DNA from: Leyella lascolaii
Lineage (GTDB): Bacteria; Bacteroidota; Bacteroidia; Bacteroidales; Bacteroidaceae
Assembly: GCF_900079775.1 (NCBI RefSeq)
Contig: NZ_LT556049.1
Span: 518,840 to 582,839, forward strand
Reading direction: 5' to 3'
Length of the DNA: 64,000 bases
Shown in pieces: positions 9,494 to 16,707 of this stretch; positions within the stretch are counted from its first letter, which is position 1, and each line of letters begins with the position of its first letter. A program made the position numbers and the translations under genes. The notes under the pieces were generated by a model. It was not told the DNA's origin. It did no database searches and saw nothing but the letters and a program-made list of their open reading frames with translations.

Positions 9494-9745
9494 GTGTGAT
9501 GCAGGATGCGTACGCCGGTGCATTGGCGGGCATGAATGGTAGTCACCGGCATTGTTATGATGCTCAACCGTTGCGTCATTGTGGCTTTTTATTGCGTGTG
9601 ACGGCGTTTCCCTGCAATCGTGGACAGTTGTTCCGTTTGGAGGGTTTGTGCGCCCTGAGGCGCGCGGAAAAGCCTTTCCTGTGTTTTTATGTGTTATATG
9701 TTCATACGACGGAGTGTTTTTGCAGCGCGGTACGGATTAAAAGTA

Positions 9746-9855
9746 GAGACGCAAAATTTTGCGTCTCACAAGGGGGTATATGCTTTTGTTGTTTGCGATG
9801 TGTTGTTTGCTGGTGTCGCTATGGGCTGGACGTGAGACGCAAGATTTTGCGTCTC
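9746..9855 (-). repeat. Palindrome pair (array 2)
   Basis: Two copies of the 22-bp GAGACGC palindrome at 9746-9767 and 9834-9855 are separated by exactly 66 bp. The spacer is a Y-type spacer in reverse orientation relative to array 1 (it contains GCTATGGG and GGACGT). The pair lies between the convergent 3' ends of frdB and buk. Confidence 0.88.
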
Positions 9856-9892
9856 TACAGGCTGGCGCCATTATTTTTTTGAATGAAAAACA

Positions 9893-10954
9893 TTACACAT
9901 ACTCCTGCACGGGCAGTTCTCCGTTGAGCGCACCCAGAGCGTTGTATGCCAGCGACTCCATCTCGCCCTCACCGGGCATCACCGTCACCGGCGCGAGAAA
10001 CTCCGTCTGGCTTCTCAGTCTGTCCACGCAGTATGTGCTGTAGGCTATTCCTCCCGTGAGGATGATGGCGTCGGCATGTCCTCCGAGAGCCACATACATC
10101 GCGCCTATCTGTTTCGCCACGGTGTAGAGCATTGCTTCGAGCACCGACCGCCACGGCTCCTCACCCTGCTCAGCCTTGCTTGCCACCGTAATCATGTCGT
10201 TGGTGCCGAGGTGCGCCACGAGTCCTCCCTTACCGCTGAGCATAGCCTTTATCTGTTTCCTGCTGTACATTCCGCTGAAGCACATGTCCACCAGCTGACT
10301 TGCGGGCAGCGTGCCTGCGCGCTCGGGAGAGAACGGACCCTCACCATCGAGGGCGTTGTTCACGTCAATCACCTGACCCTTGCGGTGCGCCCCCACAGAT
10401 ATTCCTCCTCCCAGATGCGCCACGATGACGTTCATGTCCTCATATCTGCGTCCCACGGAGGCAGCGTGCTTGCGCGCCACCGCCTTGCTGTTGAGCGCGT
10501 GGAATATGGATTTGCGTTCTATGCCCGGCAGTCCGGTGAGCCTTGCCTGCGGCTGCATCTCGTCCACCACCACGGGGTCTGCGATGAATGCGGGGCAATG
10601 GCACTGCTGCGCTATCTCGTCTGCTATGAGCGCGCCGAGGTTGCACACGTGCTCGTGCTGCGCGTGTCTGAGGTCGTGCTTCATCCGTTCGTTCACGGCA
10701 TACACACCTCCGTGCAGCGGCTTGAGCAGTCCTCCGCGTCCTATCACCGCGTCGAAGTCCAGCGCGATGCCCGCCTCCCTGAGGTTGCGCATGATGAAGT
10801 CGCGCCGGTACTCATACTGGTCGTTCACACATCTGAATGCCGCCGTCTCGTGTGCGGGATGGTGTCCGCCCGACATCCACACCGCCTTCTCGTCCTCGAA
10901 GACAGCGGTTTTTGTTGATGTCGAGCCGGGATTGATTACGAAAATCCGTTTCAT
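9893..10954 (-). CDS. buk: Butyrate kinase
   Basis: 353 aa, normal length for the acetate/butyrate kinase branch of the ASKHA fold. It converts butyryl-phosphate (or branched acyl-phosphate) and ADP to the acid and ATP, or the reverse. The N-terminal phosphate motif NPGSTSTKTAVF (residues ~8-19) is intact, as are the HLGGGISV and LTGGIAY segments. It lies 62 bases downstream of ptb in the same direction, the classical pairing. No other butyrate-pathway gene is in the window, so the physiological acid (butyrate versus isobutyrate/isovalerate) is open. The 3' end converges on frdB across palindrome array 2. Confidence 0.94.
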   Translation of the reverse strand: MKRIFVINPGSTSTKTAVFEDEKAVWMSGGHHPAHETAAFRCVNDQYEYRRDFIMRNLREAGIALDFDAVIGRGGLLKPLHGGVYAVNERMKHDLRHAQHEHVCNLGALIADEIAQQCHCPAFIADPVVVDEMQPQARLTGLPGIERKSIFHALNSKAVARKHAASVGRRYEDMNVIVAHLGGGISVGAHRKGQVIDVNNALDGEGPFSPERAGTLPASQLVDMCFSGMYSRKQIKAMLSGKGGLVAHLGTNDMITVASKAEQGEEPWRSVLEAMLYTVAKQIGAMYVALGGHADAIILTGGIAYSTYCVDRLRSQTEFLAPVTVMPGEGEMESLAYNALGALNGELPVQEYV

Positions 10955-11016
10955 TGGGTTGTGTAATATGAATATATGTCAGTCTTTTTTATTGGTAACG
11001 TCTCCTGCCGTATGCC

Positions 11017-11931
11017 TCATGCCAGACTGCATGCCATGAGCATGCTGCACATCTTTGCCTCCGCCGAGTCGGCTCTCGATGCTATCACCACCGGCGCGAC
11101 GGCTCCGCAGAGCATTCCTGCGGTTGTTGCCCCTGCGAAGAGAGTTATGGTCTTGTAGAACGTGTTCGCCGCCTCTATGTTGGGAAAGATGAGTATGTCG
11201 GCATTGCCCGTCACCTCAGAGGTCAGTCCTTTTATGCGTGCGCTCTCGCTGTCGCATGCCGTCTTCACGTCCATCGGGCCGTCTATGAGCATCCGTCCGT
11301 ATCTTCCTTCGGCGGCGCGCCGTCTCAGTTCGGCGTAGCTCAGTGTGTGCGCGAACTTCGCGTTGGTCTTCTCCGTGCAGTGTATGAGAGCCACCCGTGG
11401 TGTGCGTCCGTGTCCGTTGAGCTTTCTGAAGATGTTAAGGGCATATCTGAGTATGGCGTCAAACTGTTCGGTATCTGGGTGCGGGATCACCGCTGCGTCG
11501 GCAAAGAGCAGCAGCTTACCGTATTGCGGTATCTGCGTTGCCGTGATATGGCTCAGCGTGCGTCCCGGAATGAGCAGACCGTTCTCCTTGTCGAGCACAG
11601 CCCTGAGCAGCACGTCGGTGTTCAGCGTTCCTTTCATCAGCACGTCAGCCTGTCCTTCTCTCACAGCCTTCACAGCCATGCGCGCCGTCTCTTCGGGCGT
11701 GTCCGCCGTCACCGTCACTGCGTGTCCGGGGCATACCGCGGCTATTCTTTCCGCCGTTTCCGCCTTCTCGCGCCGTGCGAAGAGCACGAAGTCGGCAATG
11801 CCTTCCCTCATGCACCTGTCTATCACCTCCTCCGTGTGTGCGTCCTCCGGTGCCGCCACTGCCACCCTCCTGCGTCTGCCGCTGTGGAGAAGTCTTTGTG
11901 CCATGGCATCAAAATCAAGTTTCTCTTTCAT
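11017..11931 (-). CDS. ptb: Phosphate butyryltransferase
   Basis: 304 aa from the start chosen here, the usual family length (~300). It exchanges CoA for phosphate on butyryl-CoA (or branched acyl-CoA), giving the acyl-phosphate used by Buk. The PTA/PTB fold is recognisable (VAVAAPEDAHTEEVI near the start, DVLMKGTLNTDVLLRAVL mid-protein, and the C-terminal DILIFPNIEAAN and VIASRADSAEAK). The reading frame stays open upstream to 12105, but those 58 codons are encoded by the triplicated 66-bp repeat and precede the natural family N-terminus, so the ATG at 11931 is preferred. It forms an operon with buk. A -7 box at 12148-12155 predicts a ~210-base leader containing the whole repeat. Confidence 0.93.
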   Translation of the reverse strand: MKEKLDFDAMAQRLLHSGRRRRVAVAAPEDAHTEEVIDRCMREGIADFVLFARREKAETAERIAAVCPGHAVTVTADTPEETARMAVKAVREGQADVLMKGTLNTDVLLRAVLDKENGLLIPGRTLSHITATQIPQYGKLLLFADAAVIPHPDTEQFDAILRYALNIFRKLNGHGRTPRVALIHCTEKTNAKFAHTLSYAELRRRAAEGRYGRMLIDGPMDVKTACDSESARIKGLTSEVTGNADILIFPNIEAANTFYKTITLFAGATTAGMLCGAVAPVVIASRADSAEAKMCSMLMACSLA

Positions 11932-11950
11932 ACATATCCGGTTTTTAGTA

Positions 11951-12147
11951 AAAAACAGTGCCAGCGAGCGCAATGAGAGCTTGCTTTCTGATTGCCGAGT
12001 GCCGCCTGTTTTATTCAAAAACAGTGCCAGCGAGCGCAATGAGAGCTTGCTTTCTGATTGCCTAGTGCCGCCTGTTTTATTCAAAAACAGTGCCAGCGAG
12101 TGCAATGAGAATCTTCTTTCTTATTGCCTGTCGCAGTCTGTTTTTTA
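11951..12147. repeat. Triplicated 66-bp imperfect-palindrome element
   Basis: Three tandem copies start at 11951, 12017 and 12083 with exact 66-bp period; the first two are nearly identical and the third is diverged. Each copy runs from AAAACAG to CTGTTTT and contains inner CAAT/ATTG arms, so each can fold as a long imperfect hairpin. Because 66 is a multiple of three, the minus frame stays open through all copies. The array lies between the predicted promoter and the start of ptb. A diverged single copy is at 58585-58645. Confidence 0.85.
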
Positions 12148-12155
12148 CAAAAATA
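12148..12155 (-). promoter_or_regulatory. Likely -7 element for ptb-buk
   Basis: The minus strand reads TATTTTTG, an exact TAnnTTTG match. Transcription would begin near 12141, at the edge of the third 66-bp repeat copy, so the repeats would form the mRNA leader. No consensus -33 box was seen. Confidence 0.5.
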
Positions 12156-12200
12156 ATGCATTTTCTTCAATCCGTATCAGCCATAATGAGTTTTTTTCAT

Positions 12201-12208
12201 TAAGTTTG
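12201..12208 (+). promoter_or_regulatory. Likely -7 element for the VanX-like gene
   Basis: TAAGTTTG matches TAnnTTTG, ~170 bases before the gene start. No clear TTTG lies 19-21 bases upstream. The long leader 12215-12377 has no recognised element. Confidence 0.4.
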
Positions 12209-12377
12209 CAGTTAAAGAAGATTTATCGGACAGGAATGCGGAAGGGCAGGACAATCAGAGCAACTTGCGCTCCGTCGTTCGCGCCCTTTGCGATTGTTTG
12301 CGCGCCGGGTACGCTCCGTGTGAAAGACACCGTGCGTTGGCGGCGTGATGAAACACAGAATACAAAAAAGTCAGAAT

Positions 12378-13052
12378 ATGAAGAACTTATTATTACTCAC
12401 GGCATTTGTCTTGTCGCTGTTTGCTGCGACGACGGGCGGAAAGCTCAGCGACACGGCACGGTCGCTGGAGAAGCGCGGCTATGTGAACGTACAGAAAGCC
12501 GACCCTTCAATCTTTGTGTCGCTCATGTACAGCCGTGCCGACAATTTCACGGGCGAGGTTTTGTATACCGATTTGCGCGAGGCTTATCTGCACCCCAAGG
12601 CTGCCGCAGCCCTCGTGAAGGCACAGAAGAGGCTCCGTCAGTTGCGTCCTGACCTAAGTCTGAAGGTGTATGACGCGGCACGTCCTATGTCCATACAGCA
12701 GAAAATGTGGGATAAGGTGAAGAACACGCCTAAGTATTTCTACGTAAGCAATCCTGCGCGGGGAGGCGGACTGCACAACTACGGCATGGCGGTCGACCTC
12801 ACCCTCTGCACGCTGGAGGGCGACAGCGTACCCATGGGTACGAAGATAGACTACATGGGAGCGGCAGCCCACATCGACAAAGAGGCGTCGCTCGTCGCCT
12901 CCGGTCGCATATCGCGCGAGGCACAGGCTAACCGTCGGCTGCTGCGTGAGGTGATGGCATATGCCGGTTTCAAGCCGCTGCGCACGGAGTGGTGGCACTT
13001 CAACTACGTGTCGCGCGCTGTCGCGAAGAAATATTATAAGGTAATTGAATGA
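12378..13052 (+). CDS. D-Ala-D-Ala dipeptidase, VanX/DdpX family (M15D)
   Basis: 224 aa from the ATG at 12378; an upstream Met at 12345 would put charged residues before the signal sequence and is less likely. Residues ~1-18 form a signal peptide (MKNLLLLTAFVLSLFAA), so the enzyme should be exported to the periplasm. The zinc-site residues of the M15 fold are present: His133 and Asp140 in HNYGMAVDL, the base Glu204 and the third ligand His207 in EWWHF. The family hydrolyses D-Ala-D-Ala. There is no vanH, vanA or vanRS nearby, so a role in peptidoglycan dipeptide recycling is more likely than glycopeptide resistance. It stands alone, divergent from ptb and convergent with ybeY. Confidence 0.88.
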   Translation: MKNLLLLTAFVLSLFAATTGGKLSDTARSLEKRGYVNVQKADPSIFVSLMYSRADNFTGEVLYTDLREAYLHPKAAAALVKAQKRLRQLRPDLSLKVYDAARPMSIQQKMWDKVKNTPKYFYVSNPARGGGLHNYGMAVDLTLCTLEGDSVPMGTKIDYMGAAAHIDKEASLVASGRISREAQANRRLLREVMAYAGFKPLRTEWWHFNYVSRAVAKKYYKVIE

Positions 13053-13756
13053 CGCGCACGCCACCGCAGCTGCATCCGACGCCCGCGGTGGGGTGTGCGT
13101 GGTGCCGTGTGTGCGTTGCCGCTGCGGCTTGTGTGTGGGTGAGTCCTCGCGTTTCCGACGACCGTCTGCGGCGTGTTTGCGGAGCGGTCAAGTGTTCCGC
13201 ATAGTGTATGCATGTTCTTGAAAGAATATGCATTTTTTGTCTCCGTATGTGCATAATGTCACAGTCTCAACTCCGCGAGAGTGCCTCCGTTTTCCCTCAC
13301 CGCGTTTTCAGTGGCGTACGCGCCGTTTTTCAGCGTTTTTGTCAATGCCTTGACAGCCAGGCATTTGTGCTGTCCTGCCATCCGTATGAGGCATCATCGG
13401 ATTATGAAAAAGGCTTTTCCGGACAGCCGAAGAGCCTTTTCCGTGCGGTGATAAGGTGCTTCCTGTGGTGCGGCGGAGGCGTTTCCGGCATGCGGGAGAG
13501 CCTTTACGGCAGTACAGTGGAGTGTTTCCAGTGCCCTGTTCGTATTATTATACGCATATTATACATGTCCGGCAGGCTTCCCGTTCCTGGTTTACGAAAA
13601 TATTTTGTCATGATTTTTTACTGTCCGCAGATGTATAATTATGCAGTGGCGTAAAGCGGGCGACGCAGCGATATGGCGGTATTTTAATTGCGGAAGCATG
13701 GGAGCGCGGTGCGGGGGAGGATGTGATCGAGGATGATATTCGCTGTTTTAAAAGTA
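13053..13756. repeat. Gene-free spacer with degenerate ~22-bp CGGAA-N7-TTCCG units
   Basis: No gene is seen. Positions ~13400-13535 hold diverged tandem units around GCTTTTCCGG / GAAGAGCCTTTTCCG / GGAGAGCCTTTACGG, with a period near 22-25 bases. The same unit family recurs at ~34.5-34.74 kb and ~51.17-51.3 kb. The remainder of the stretch has no recognised element. Confidence 0.55.
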
Positions 13757-14395
13757 GAGACGCAAGATTTTGCGTCTCACAAGGGAGAATATGCATTTAT
13801 TGCCAGTGGCGTTATAGTTGGGTATATTGCTATGGGTTGCTTGTGAGACGCAAGATTTTGCGTCTCTACTGGGCTCGCGCCATTGAGTGAATGATGAGGA
13901 ATTAAAGGCAATATGCGCTGCCTGCAATAGTAGAGACGCAAAATCTTGCGTCTCACGAGGAGGTAAATGCTATTATTGTCAAGCGATTATTGAATGCGAG
14001 CATTGCTATGGGATGGACATGAGACGCAAGATTTTGCGTCTCTACTGGGCTCGCGCCATTGAGTGAATGATGAGGAATTAAAGGCAATATGCGCTGCCTG
14101 CAAAAGTAGAGACGCAAAATCTTGCGTCTCACGAGGAGGTAAATGCTATTATTGTCAAGCGATTATTGAATGCGAGCATTGCTATGGGATGGACATGAGA
14201 CGCAAGATTTTGCGTCTCTACTGGGCTTACGCCATTGAGTGAATGATGATGGATTAAAGGACAATGTGGCTGCCTGTAAAAGTAGAGACGCAAAATCTTG
14301 CGTCTCACGAGGGGTTATATGCTGTTGTTGACAGCGGGCTTATTGCATGGGTATATCGCTATGGGCAGGACGGGAGACGCAAGATTTTGCGTCTC
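13757..14395 (-). repeat. Palindrome array 3 (inverted relative to array 1)
   Basis: Eight 22-bp palindromes lie at 13757-13778, 13845-13866, 13933-13954, 14021-14042, 14109-14130, 14197-14218, 14285-14306 and 14374-14395. Start-to-start spacing is 88 bp except for the last, which is 89. X and Y spacers alternate as in array 1 but in reverse complement. The Y spacers at 13955-14020 and 14131-14196 are identical, so the 176-bp units are recent duplicates. The X spacer at 13867-13932 differs from array 1's first spacer at only ~5 of 66 positions. The array lies between the convergent 3' ends of the VanX-like gene and ybeY. Confidence 0.92.
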
Positions 14396-14425
14396 TACTG
14401 GGCTGGTGCTGTGGCGGTGGTCAGG

Positions 14426-14839
14426 TCATATCCTCATCGCCAGGGCGCGGTTCTCGGCGCGTTCCATTATCTCGCGTTCGCCCGGACCCTTGTCGTTGAT
14501 GCCGCAGAGGTGCAGTATGCCGTGTATGATGACCCTGTGCAGCTCCTCGTCGTAGCTTTTGGCGTACAGTTCGGCATTAGACTTTACGGTGTCGAGCGAT
14601 ATTATTATGTCGCCGCTCACTATGTCGTCCTCGTCGTAGTCGAATGTTATGACGTCAGTGTAATAGTCGTGTCCGAGGTATTCGCGGTTCATCTCGAGCA
14701 TCTTCTCGTCGTTTACGAAGAGGTAGCCCACGTCCCCTACGCGCCTGCCGTAGGTGGCAGCCACCGCCCTTATCCACGAGGTGATTGTCCTTTTCTTTAT
14801 TTTCGGCATGTCGACGCCGTCAGTGTTGTATGATATCAT
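14426..14839 (-). CDS. ybeY: Endoribonuclease / rRNA maturation factor YbeY
   Basis: 137 aa, typical of the short Bacteroidota form. YbeY is a zinc metalloprotein involved in 16S rRNA 3'-end maturation and ribosome quality control. The metal motif reads HGILHLCGIND (residues 106-116): His106 and His110 are conserved, but the third ligand position of the H-x3-H-x5-H motif is Asp116, a substitution I recall as usual in this phylum. The DVITFDYDE and GDIIISL segments are also characteristic. It lies 75 bases downstream of coaD and is probably co-transcribed with it. Confidence 0.93.
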   Translation of the reverse strand: MISYNTDGVDMPKIKKRTITSWIRAVAATYGRRVGDVGYLFVNDEKMLEMNREYLGHDYYTDVITFDYDEDDIVSGDIIISLDTVKSNAELYAKSYDEELHRVIIHGILHLCGINDKGPGEREIMERAENRALAMRI

Positions 14840-14914
14840 ATATTGTCTTTTGGTTTTTATCCGGTGTTCCGGAGCATGCGGGTGTGTCTTTTACGGTGTG
14901 TCTGCGGAGCCGTG

Positions 14915-15361
14915 TCATTCCTTGCCGGGTAGCAGTGCGGACACGTCTTTGCCGAAGTGCGACAGCTCTCTCACCACCGATGAGCTCACGCAGTCGAGTC
15001 CCGGCTCGGCAGGCAACAGTATTGTCTCCACTCCGGAGAGCATTCGGTTGATGTCAGCCTGTTCGCGCTCAGCCTCGAAGTCTCTCACGCTGCGCACCCC
15101 CTTCACTATGTATTCCGCTCCCATGGTGCGTGCGAAGTCTGCCGTGAGTCCCGAGTATGTCATCACGCTCACGCGGTCGTCTCCTTCGAATATGCGCTCT
15201 ATCGCCTCCTTGCGCTGCATCGGTGTCATCATGCATTGCTTCGTCTCGTTCACCCCGATGCCTATTATCAGTCTGTCGAACAGCGGCAGCGCGCGTCTGA
15301 CGATTGACATGTGACCTATGGTGAAAGGGTCGAAACTGCCTGCGAATAGTCCTGTTTTCAT
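14915..15361 (-). CDS. coaD: Pantetheine-phosphate adenylyltransferase
   Basis: 148 aa from the ATG at 15361; a frame extension to 15391 adds ten residues outside the fold and was rejected. CoaD transfers AMP from ATP to 4'-phosphopantetheine in CoA synthesis. The nucleotidyltransferase motif GSFDPFTIGH is at residues 8-17, the KGVRSVRDFEAE block is mid-protein, and the SSSVVREL variant of the ISSTxVR motif is near residue 125. An exact promoter lies just upstream (15389-15421). Its natural partner downstream is ybeY. Confidence 0.96.
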   Translation of the reverse strand: MKTGLFAGSFDPFTIGHMSIVRRALPLFDRLIIGIGVNETKQCMMTPMQRKEAIERIFEGDDRVSVMTYSGLTADFARTMGAEYIVKGVRSVRDFEAEREQADINRMLSGVETILLPAEPGLDCVSSSVVRELSHFGKDVSALLPGKE

Positions 15362-15388
15362 TGTCCGGCTGTTGTTTGATGTGTATTG

Positions 15389-15421
15389 CAAAAATACATA
15401 TTTTCTATGAATAACGCCAAA
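15389..15421 (-). promoter_or_regulatory. Promoter of coaD-ybeY
   Basis: On the minus strand a -33 TTTG (15418-15421) and a -7 TATTTTTG (15389-15396) are separated by 21 bases, an exact Bacteroidota consensus. The predicted transcript starts ~20 bases before coaD. Confidence 0.75.
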
Positions 15422-15462
15422 TTAAAGTGACTTTATATTAAGAGGAATCGGATTTTTTGCAC

Positions 15463-15470
15463 TATCTTTG
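15463..15470 (+). promoter_or_regulatory. Likely -7 element for ruvB
   Basis: TATCTTTG matches TAnnTTTG, 94 bases before ruvB and divergent from the coaD promoter. The -33 box is not clear. Confidence 0.5.
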
Positions 15471-15564
15471 CAATAAGATAGGCTGCACTCGGAAAAAGGA
15501 ATGCAGGTTTTCCGGCGGCAGGTCTCACTGTGTCTGCACACAGCATTAAACGACAGCGATTATA

Positions 15565-16599
15565 ATGACGGACGATTTTGACATAAGACAGGAAAGTGCG
15601 GTATCGGGAGAAAAGGACTTCGAGAACGCGCTTCGCCCGCTGCGGTTCTCCGACTTCAGCGGTCAGCAGAAGGTGGTGGAGAATCTTGAGGTGTTTGTCG
15701 AGGCTGCCAGATACCGCGGCGAGCCGCTCGACCACACGTTGCTGCACGGTCCTCCCGGACTGGGCAAGACCACTCTGAGCAACATCATAGCCAATGAGCT
15801 GGGCGTGGGATTCAAGCTCACGAGCGGTCCGGTGCTCGACAAGCCGGGCGACCTTGCCGGTATACTCACGTCGCTCGAGCCGCGCGACGTGCTCTTCATC
15901 GACGAGATACACCGCCTCTCGCCTGTAGTCGAGGAATATCTTTACTCTGCCATGGAGGACTATCGCATAGACATAATGATAGACAAGGGTCCTTCGGCAC
16001 GGTCGATACAGATAGACCTCAACCCGTTCACGCTTGTGGGGGCAACCACCCGCAGCGGTCTGCTCACCGCTCCGCTGCGCGCGCGTTTCGGCATAAACCT
16101 CCATCTGGAGTATTATGAGCCGGAGACGCTTGTGAGGATAATAAGACGCTCGGCAGGCATTCTGAACGTGCCGATAGACGACGATGCCGCCGTGGAGATA
16201 GCGCGCCGCTCGCGCGGTACGCCGCGTATAGCCAACGCGCTGCTGCGGCGTGTGCGCGACTTCGCACAGGTGCGCGGCACCGGGCGCATAGACATCGCCA
16301 TAGCGGGCATGTCGCTCGCCGCCCTTAACATAGACCGTTACGGTCTTGACGAGACCGACAACAAGATATTGCTCACCATCATCGACAAGTTCAGGGGCGG
16401 ACCTGTGGGAGTGTCTACCATCGCCACGGCAATAGGCGAGGACGCCGGAACCGTTGAGGAGGTGTATGAGCCGTTCCTCATAATGGAGGGATTCATCAAG
16501 CGGACGCCCCGGGGACGTGTGGTCACACCGCTTGCCTACGAGCATCTGGGGCGCAACCCGTATAAGGGAAACATCATGGAGCCGCATCTGTTCGACTGA
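15565..16599 (+). CDS. ruvB: Holliday junction branch-migration helicase RuvB
   Basis: 344 aa, full length. RuvB is the hexameric AAA+ motor that drives branch migration with RuvA during recombination and fork repair. Walker A is at residues 62-69 (GPPGLGKT), Walker B ends in Asp113-Glu114 (LFIDEIH), sensor 1 is in VGATTRSG, and the winged-helix C-terminus ([14 protein letters not shown]) is intact. It is transcribed alone and converges on the phosphoethanolamine transferase gene across a strong hairpin. Confidence 0.98.
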   Translation: MTDDFDIRQESAVSGEKDFENALRPLRFSDFSGQQKVVENLEVFVEAARYRGEPLDHTLLHGPPGLGKTTLSNIIANELGVGFKLTSGPVLDKPGDLAGILTSLEPRDVLFIDEIHRLSPVVEEYLYSAMEDYRIDIMIDKGPSARSIQIDLNPFTLVGATTRSGLLTAPLRARFGINLHLEYYEPETLVRIIRRSAGILNVPIDDDAAVEIARRSRGTPRIANALLRRVRDFAQVRGTGRIDIAIAGMSLAALNIDRYGLDETDNKILLTIIDKFRGGPVGVSTIATAIGEDAGTVEEVYEPFLIMEGFIKRTPRGRVVTPLAYEHLGRNPYKGNIMEPHLFD

Positions 16600-16644
16600 C
16601 GTAAGGCTGCCGCCATGACAGGCGGGCGGCTGGCGGCTGATAAT

Positions 16645-16687
16645 GAAATGCCCACGAAAGCGATGTTACGGCTTTCGCGGGCATTTC
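16645..16687. terminator. Hairpin between convergent ruvB and the transferase gene
   Basis: Arms of 17 bases (16645-16661 and 16671-16687) pair with a single mismatch around a 9-base loop. No strong T-run follows on either strand, but the position between two convergent stops fits a bidirectional terminator. Confidence 0.6.
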
Positions 16688-16707
16688 GCGTGTGTGGATT
16701 TGATGTC

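Noticed and set aside
9494..9745. tRNA or other structured RNA gene between frdB and buk
   Set aside because: No T-loop consensus, acceptor pairing or conserved RNA pattern was recognised.
11932..12105. 58-codon N-terminal extension of Ptb
   Set aside because: The codons come from the 66-bp repeats, and the remaining 304 aa already match the family length and N-terminus.
11345..12652. 435-codon plus frame across ptb, the repeats and the VanX-like gene start
   Set aside because: It is antisense to ptb, runs through the repeat array and then out of frame into the VanX-like gene.
12378..13052. Glycopeptide resistance (van) cluster
   Set aside because: Only a VanX-like dipeptidase is present; no vanH, ligase or two-component genes flank it.
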